A stretch of 64,000 nucleotides of DNA from Caldicoprobacter guelmensis (lineage in GTDB: Bacteria > Bacillota > Clostridia > Caldicoprobacterales > Caldicoprobacteraceae): assembly GCF_016908415.1 (NCBI RefSeq), contig NZ_JAFBDW010000006.1:1-64000 (forward strand), given 5' to 3'. The notes beneath the pieces were generated by a model. The model did not search any database, had not been told where the DNA came from, and saw nothing but the letters and a program-made list of their open reading frames with translations. This document shows, piece by piece, positions 61,405 to 64,000 of the stretch (its first letter is position 1; each line of letters begins with the position of its first letter). The translations under genes and the position numbers were made by a program.

Positions 61405-61433
61405 TTGCCAAACTTTTGACGGTCGGATATAAT
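61405..61433 (+). promoter_or_regulatory. Promoter for the FMN riboswitch and ribU
   Basis: TTGCCA (61405-61410), a 17-nt spacer and a perfect TATAAT (61428-61433) put the transcript start near 61440, about 30 nt before the riboswitch. Confidence 0.78.
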
Positions 61434-61470
61434 TATTGTCAACAAATGAATATAATTTTGGATGATTAGC

Positions 61471-61587
61471 TATCTTCGGGGCAGGGTGAAATTCCCGACC
61501 GGCGGTAAAGCCCGCGAGTCCCTGAGAGAGGGATTGATCCGGTGAAACTCCGGAGCCGACAGTTAAAGTCTGGATGGGAGAAGATAG
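61471..61587 (+). ncRNA. FMN riboswitch (RFN element)
   Basis: The conserved cores are present in order: TATCTTCGGGGCAGGGTG, AATTCCCGACCGGCGGT, AGCCCGCGAG, GATCCGGTGAAACTCCGG, AGCCGACAGTTAAAGTC, TGGATGGGAGAAGATA. The ends TATCTTC and GAAGATA form the P1 stem. It binds flavin mononucleotide and, with the following terminator, should stop transcription of ribU when FMN is plentiful. Confidence 0.97.
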
Positions 61588-61609
61588 TATTATTGTGTTC
61601 ACGCATACG

Positions 61610-61642
61610 AAAAGCTCCCGAAAGATAGTCGGGAGCTTTTTT
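61610..61642 (+). terminator. Riboswitch-controlled terminator ahead of ribU
   Basis: AAAAGCTCCCG pairs with CGGGAGCTTTT across GAAAGATAGT-type loop bases, followed by T. It lies 23 nt after the riboswitch and 42 nt before ribU, the expected expression platform. Confidence 0.9.
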
Positions 61643-61683
61643 AATTAATTTTACAAAATTTCAATATGGGAGGAGAATGGTTT

Positions 61684-62298
61684 ATGACTAAGGCGAAATT
61701 TAACACAGGTTTAGGGTTAAATTTCAAAGTTCAAGACATTACCAAAATTTCATTGCTTTCAGCTATTGCCTTTGTTCTCATGGTGTTTGCCGAGTTTCCT
61801 CTTCCGCTTTTTCCATCGTTTTTAAAGATTGACTTGAGCGATGTGCCTGCCCTCATTGGAGGGTTTGCCATGGGTCCTGTGACAGGGGTTATAATCGAAT
61901 TCATAAAAAATTTACTTCATTTTCTTTTTAAAAGCGAGACAGGTGGGGTTGGAAACCTGGCAAACTTCGTCGTGGGAATTGGATTTGTGGTTCCAGCATC
62001 GGTGGTATATTCGGTAAATAAGACTAAAAAGGGAGCGCTCATAGGTATGGCAGTGGGTACGGTGACCATGACTCTGCTGGCTTCCCTGGCAAATTATTAT
62101 GTGTTGATACCCTTGTATGCTAAGGTGTATTCCATGGATGCTATATTAAATATGATGTCCCAGGCCAATAAAGCGATAGTTGATCTAAAAACGTATATAG
62201 TGTATGCTGTTATACCTTTTAATGTTATAAAGGCGGTGTTAGTCTCTATAATTACTCTTCTCATATACAAAAAGGTATCCCCTATTCTTCACCGGTAG
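61684..62298 (+). CDS. ribU: Riboflavin ECF transporter S-component RibU
   Basis: RibU binds riboflavin in the membrane and docks onto EcfA1A2T. From ATG 61684 it is 204 residues with about six hydrophobic spans. FAEFPLPLFPSFLKIDLSDVP and ALIGGFAMGPVTGVIIEF match S-component RibU proteins. The control by an FMN riboswitch supports riboflavin as substrate. ATG 61666 is in frame but precedes the GGGAGGAG site, so the later start was taken. Confidence 0.93.
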   Translation: MTKAKFNTGLGLNFKVQDITKISLLSAIAFVLMVFAEFPLPLFPSFLKIDLSDVPALIGGFAMGPVTGVIIEFIKNLLHFLFKSETGGVGNLANFVVGIGFVVPASVVYSVNKTKKGALIGMAVGTVTMTLLASLANYYVLIPLYAKVYSMDAILNMMSQANKAIVDLKTYIVYAVIPFNVIKAVLVSIITLLIYKKVSPILHR

Positions 62299-62318
62299 GA
62301 TAACTGTAAGTTTGATGT

Positions 62319-62350
62319 TCCCCGTTTGTGCATAAAACGGGGATTTTTTA
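62319..62350 (+). terminator. Terminator after ribU
   Basis: TCCCCGTTT pairs exactly with AAACGGGGA across a 7-nt loop, followed by six T. It closes the ribU transcript. Confidence 0.92.
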
Positions 62351-62364
62351 TTTTTGCTCTGTTC

Positions 62365-62393
62365 TTGTTATACAGAACGTTTAAGGTTATAAT
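62365..62393 (+). promoter_or_regulatory. Promoter for tsaE-tsaB-rimI
   Basis: TTGTTA (62365-62370), a 17-nt spacer and perfect TATAAT (62388-62393) lie 39 nt before the tsaE start. Confidence 0.75.
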
Positions 62394-62432
62394 ATAAAAA
62401 CATGATAATATTTTTACAAGGAATGATGCGTT

Positions 62433-62894
62433 ATGGTGGTGTTTGTGACGTATTCAGAGGAGGAAACGGTGAGACTTGGTATAAGGATGGGTAGGTTGCT
62501 CAAAGCAGGGGATATTGTGCTACTGTATGGGGGTTTGGGAGCTGGCAAGACCGTTTTTACTAAGGGTATTGCTCTGGGTTTGGGCTCTCAGGATATGGTC
62601 ACAAGCCCTACTTATACTTTGATGCATACGTATAAAGGGAAAGTACCAATTTATCACTTTGATTTGTACCGGTTGAGCGGACCGGACGAAGTGCTGGACC
62701 TGGGGTATGAGGAGTTTTTTTACGGTGATGGAGTAACCATAGTGGAATGGCCTGAGCGCTTGGAATACCTTTGCCCACAGGAGCACTTGAGCGTGAGGAT
62801 AGAGATGGGTGAAAATAGCCAAAGCAGAAAAGTTACCGTTGATGCAGTAGGAAGCCGATATACCAATGTTGAAAAGGAGCTTGAAAGCATATGA
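62433..62894 (+). CDS. tsaE: tRNA threonylcarbamoyladenosine biosynthesis ATPase TsaE
   Basis: TsaE is the P-loop ATPase of the TsaBDE complex that makes t6A37 in ANN-reading tRNAs. The 153-residue protein has the Walker A GGLGAGKTVFTKGIALGLG, switch region VTSPTYTLMHTYKGK, and HFDLYRLSGPDEV and TIVEWPERL, all family marks. It overlaps tsaB by 4 nt (ATGA). Confidence 0.95.
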   Translation: MVVFVTYSEEETVRLGIRMGRLLKAGDIVLLYGGLGAGKTVFTKGIALGLGSQDMVTSPTYTLMHTYKGKVPIYHFDLYRLSGPDEVLDLGYEEFFYGDGVTIVEWPERLEYLCPQEHLSVRIEMGENSQSRKVTVDAVGSRYTNVEKELESI

Positions 62895-63586
62895 GGGTTT
62901 TGGCAGTTGAGACATCTTCGGCCGTAATTTCTGTGGCCATAGTGGATGAGCACAGGCTGCTTGCGGAGTATATATTGAACCAGGAACGGAATCACTCCAT
63001 GAAATTGATGCCAATAGTGGAAGAGGTGTTAGAAGAGTCTCTATTGGCGTTTAATGATATAGACGTATTTGCGGTAGCCCATGGGCCTGGTTCGTTCACG
63101 GGGTTGCGCATTGGGGTGGCCACTGTTAAAGGGTTGGCTCAGGCGCTCAAGAAACCGGTGGTTGGGGTTTCAACCCTTGATGGGCTGGCGTTTAACCTGG
63201 CATATGCCCAAGGGCTGATCTGTCCCATAATGGATGCCAGGCGTGCACAGGTGTATACTTCGGTGTACAGATGGAGCGAAAATGGGCTTAAGCGGCTTGA
63301 AGAGTATTTAGCTGTATCTGTAGAGAAATTGATAGAGTTGCTCGGCAAGTGGGATGAGCCTGTCCACTTTTGTGGCGATGGAATATTTGCTTACAGGAGC
63401 ATTATAGAAGCACAAATGGGAGGTAGGGCGATTTTTGTTCCTCCCACCCATGCTTTGCAAAGGGCTTCTTCTATAGCATGGCTGGCTCTTGAGAGAGCGT
63501 TGACAGGGGATACCCAAACTTATTGGGAGCTACAACCTTTTTACCTGCGTAAATCGCAGGCTGAACAGAGATTTGGGAAGCGCTAG
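62891..63586 (+). CDS. tsaB: tRNA threonylcarbamoyladenosine biosynthesis protein TsaB
   Basis: TsaB is the pseudo-kinase-like scaffold that dimerises with TsaD. The 231-residue protein starts MRVLAVETSSAVISVAI and contains AHGPGSFTGLRIGVATVKGL, the family signature, and MDARRAQVYTSVYRW. tsaD would be expected downstream of rimI beyond the window. Confidence 0.95.
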   Translation: MRVLAVETSSAVISVAIVDEHRLLAEYILNQERNHSMKLMPIVEEVLEESLLAFNDIDVFAVAHGPGSFTGLRIGVATVKGLAQALKKPVVGVSTLDGLAFNLAYAQGLICPIMDARRAQVYTSVYRWSENGLKRLEEYLAVSVEKLIELLGKWDEPVHFCGDGIFAYRSIIEAQMGGRAIFVPPTHALQRASSIAWLALERALTGDTQTYWELQPFYLRKSQAEQRFGKR

Positions 63587-63600
63587 CAAAGGGGGCCGAT

Positions 63601-64000
63601 TGTTAGTGGATTACGTCGTTCGCCCAATTAAATCTGATGACGTCGATGCGGTGTGGGAGATAGAGAAGATGTGCTTTTCTGTTCCATGGTCCAGGCAGTC
63701 CTTTGTGTTGGAGGTGGAAAAGAACAAATGTGCCCGGTATGTGGTAGCTGAGCAGGATGGTAATGTGTTAGGGTATGCAGGAATGTGGCTTATCGTTGAT
63801 GAAGCTCATGTAACTAACATAGCGGTGCATCCTCTTTTTCGCAGGAAGGGAATAGGCCAGGCACTACTCAAGGCTTTGATGATGGAGGCTTACAGAATGG
63901 GCATAGATAAGATGACGCTGGAGGTCAGGGCTTCCAACATAGCTGCACAAAGTTTGTATAAAAAGCTGGGTTTTGTTGAGGTGGGTGTGAGAAAGGGATA
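63601..64000 (+). CDS. rimI: Ribosomal protein alanine acetyltransferase RimI (partial)
   Basis: A GNAT acetyltransferase of the RimI type, cut off by the window end after 133 residues. It has EIEKMCFSVPWSRQSFVLEV near the start, the acetyl-CoA loop VHPLFRRKGIGQALLKAL and ASNIAAQSLYKKLGFVEVGV. It acetylates the N-terminus of S18 in E. coli. The start is TTG 63601 or GTG 63607, both within range of AAAGGGGG (63588-63595). It follows tsaB by 14 nt. Confidence 0.92.

Noticed and set aside
1..64000. CRISPR arrays, tRNA or rRNA genes
   Set aside because: No regularly spaced repeats, cloverleaf-like sequences with tRNA consensus boxes, or rRNA segments were seen in reading the window.

Overview
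The window reads as a chromosomal segment of a low-to-moderate G+C Gram-positive of the class Clostridia. Support comes from the Firmicutes-style S10-spc-alpha ribosomal superoperon, strong AGGAGG ribosome binding sites, zinc-type S14, S4 and L36, the maf-mreBCD-PBP2-minCDE-rodA-mgsA-SpoIVF-radical SAM-rng gene order, and a group II ECF transporter. The SpoIVFA/SpoIVFB-like pair points to an endospore former. A thermophilic Caldicoprobacter- or Thermoanaerobacterales-like organism would fit, but that is an inference from gene order and content.

Positions 1-15.2 kb hold the end of tuf followed by a continuous run of 28 ribosomal protein genes with secY, map, a small KOW protein gene, infA and rpoA. 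No adk lies between secY and map. The EcfA1-EcfA2-EcfT energising module, truA, a VOC protein, rplM-rpsI, trxB and glmM follow (15.2-22.7 kb). From 22.8 to 38.5 kb is a cell shape, division and sporulation cluster: DUF4321, maf, mreBCD, PBP2, minCDE, rodA, mgsA, a degenerate M23 protein (SpoIVFA-like), an M50 protease (SpoIVFB-like), a radical SAM/DUF2344 pair of unknown function, and RNase G.

At about 38.5 kb the conserved order breaks (rplU, often next to rng, is absent). What follows is more accessory: glgB-glgA and a cytoplasmic GH13 enzyme, recQ, an internally deleted DNA methyltransferase remnant, and a large beta-CASP metallo-beta-lactamase protein with a duplicated C-terminal extension. 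Then come galU, a phosphohexomutase, a HAD phosphatase, thrB-fur-speE, radC (away from its frequent place beside maf) and an amidohydrolase. A 1.9 kb insertion sequence with a frameshifted transposase, 17-bp imperfect inverted repeats and a 6-bp target duplication sits at 57434-59334.

The right end has a Gfo/Idh/MocA oxidoreductase, an AEC-family permease, an FMN riboswitch with terminator controlling the riboflavin ECF S-component gene ribU, and the start of a tsaE-tsaB-rimI operon. RibU would be expected to share the EcfA1A2T module encoded 45 kb upstream. Promoters with good -35/-10 matches are visible ahead of rplM, trxB, DUF4321, thrB, ribU and tsaE. No tRNA, rRNA or CRISPR array was seen. 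All coordinates and motif calls come from reading the sequence; family names come from recognition and were not confirmed by database search.
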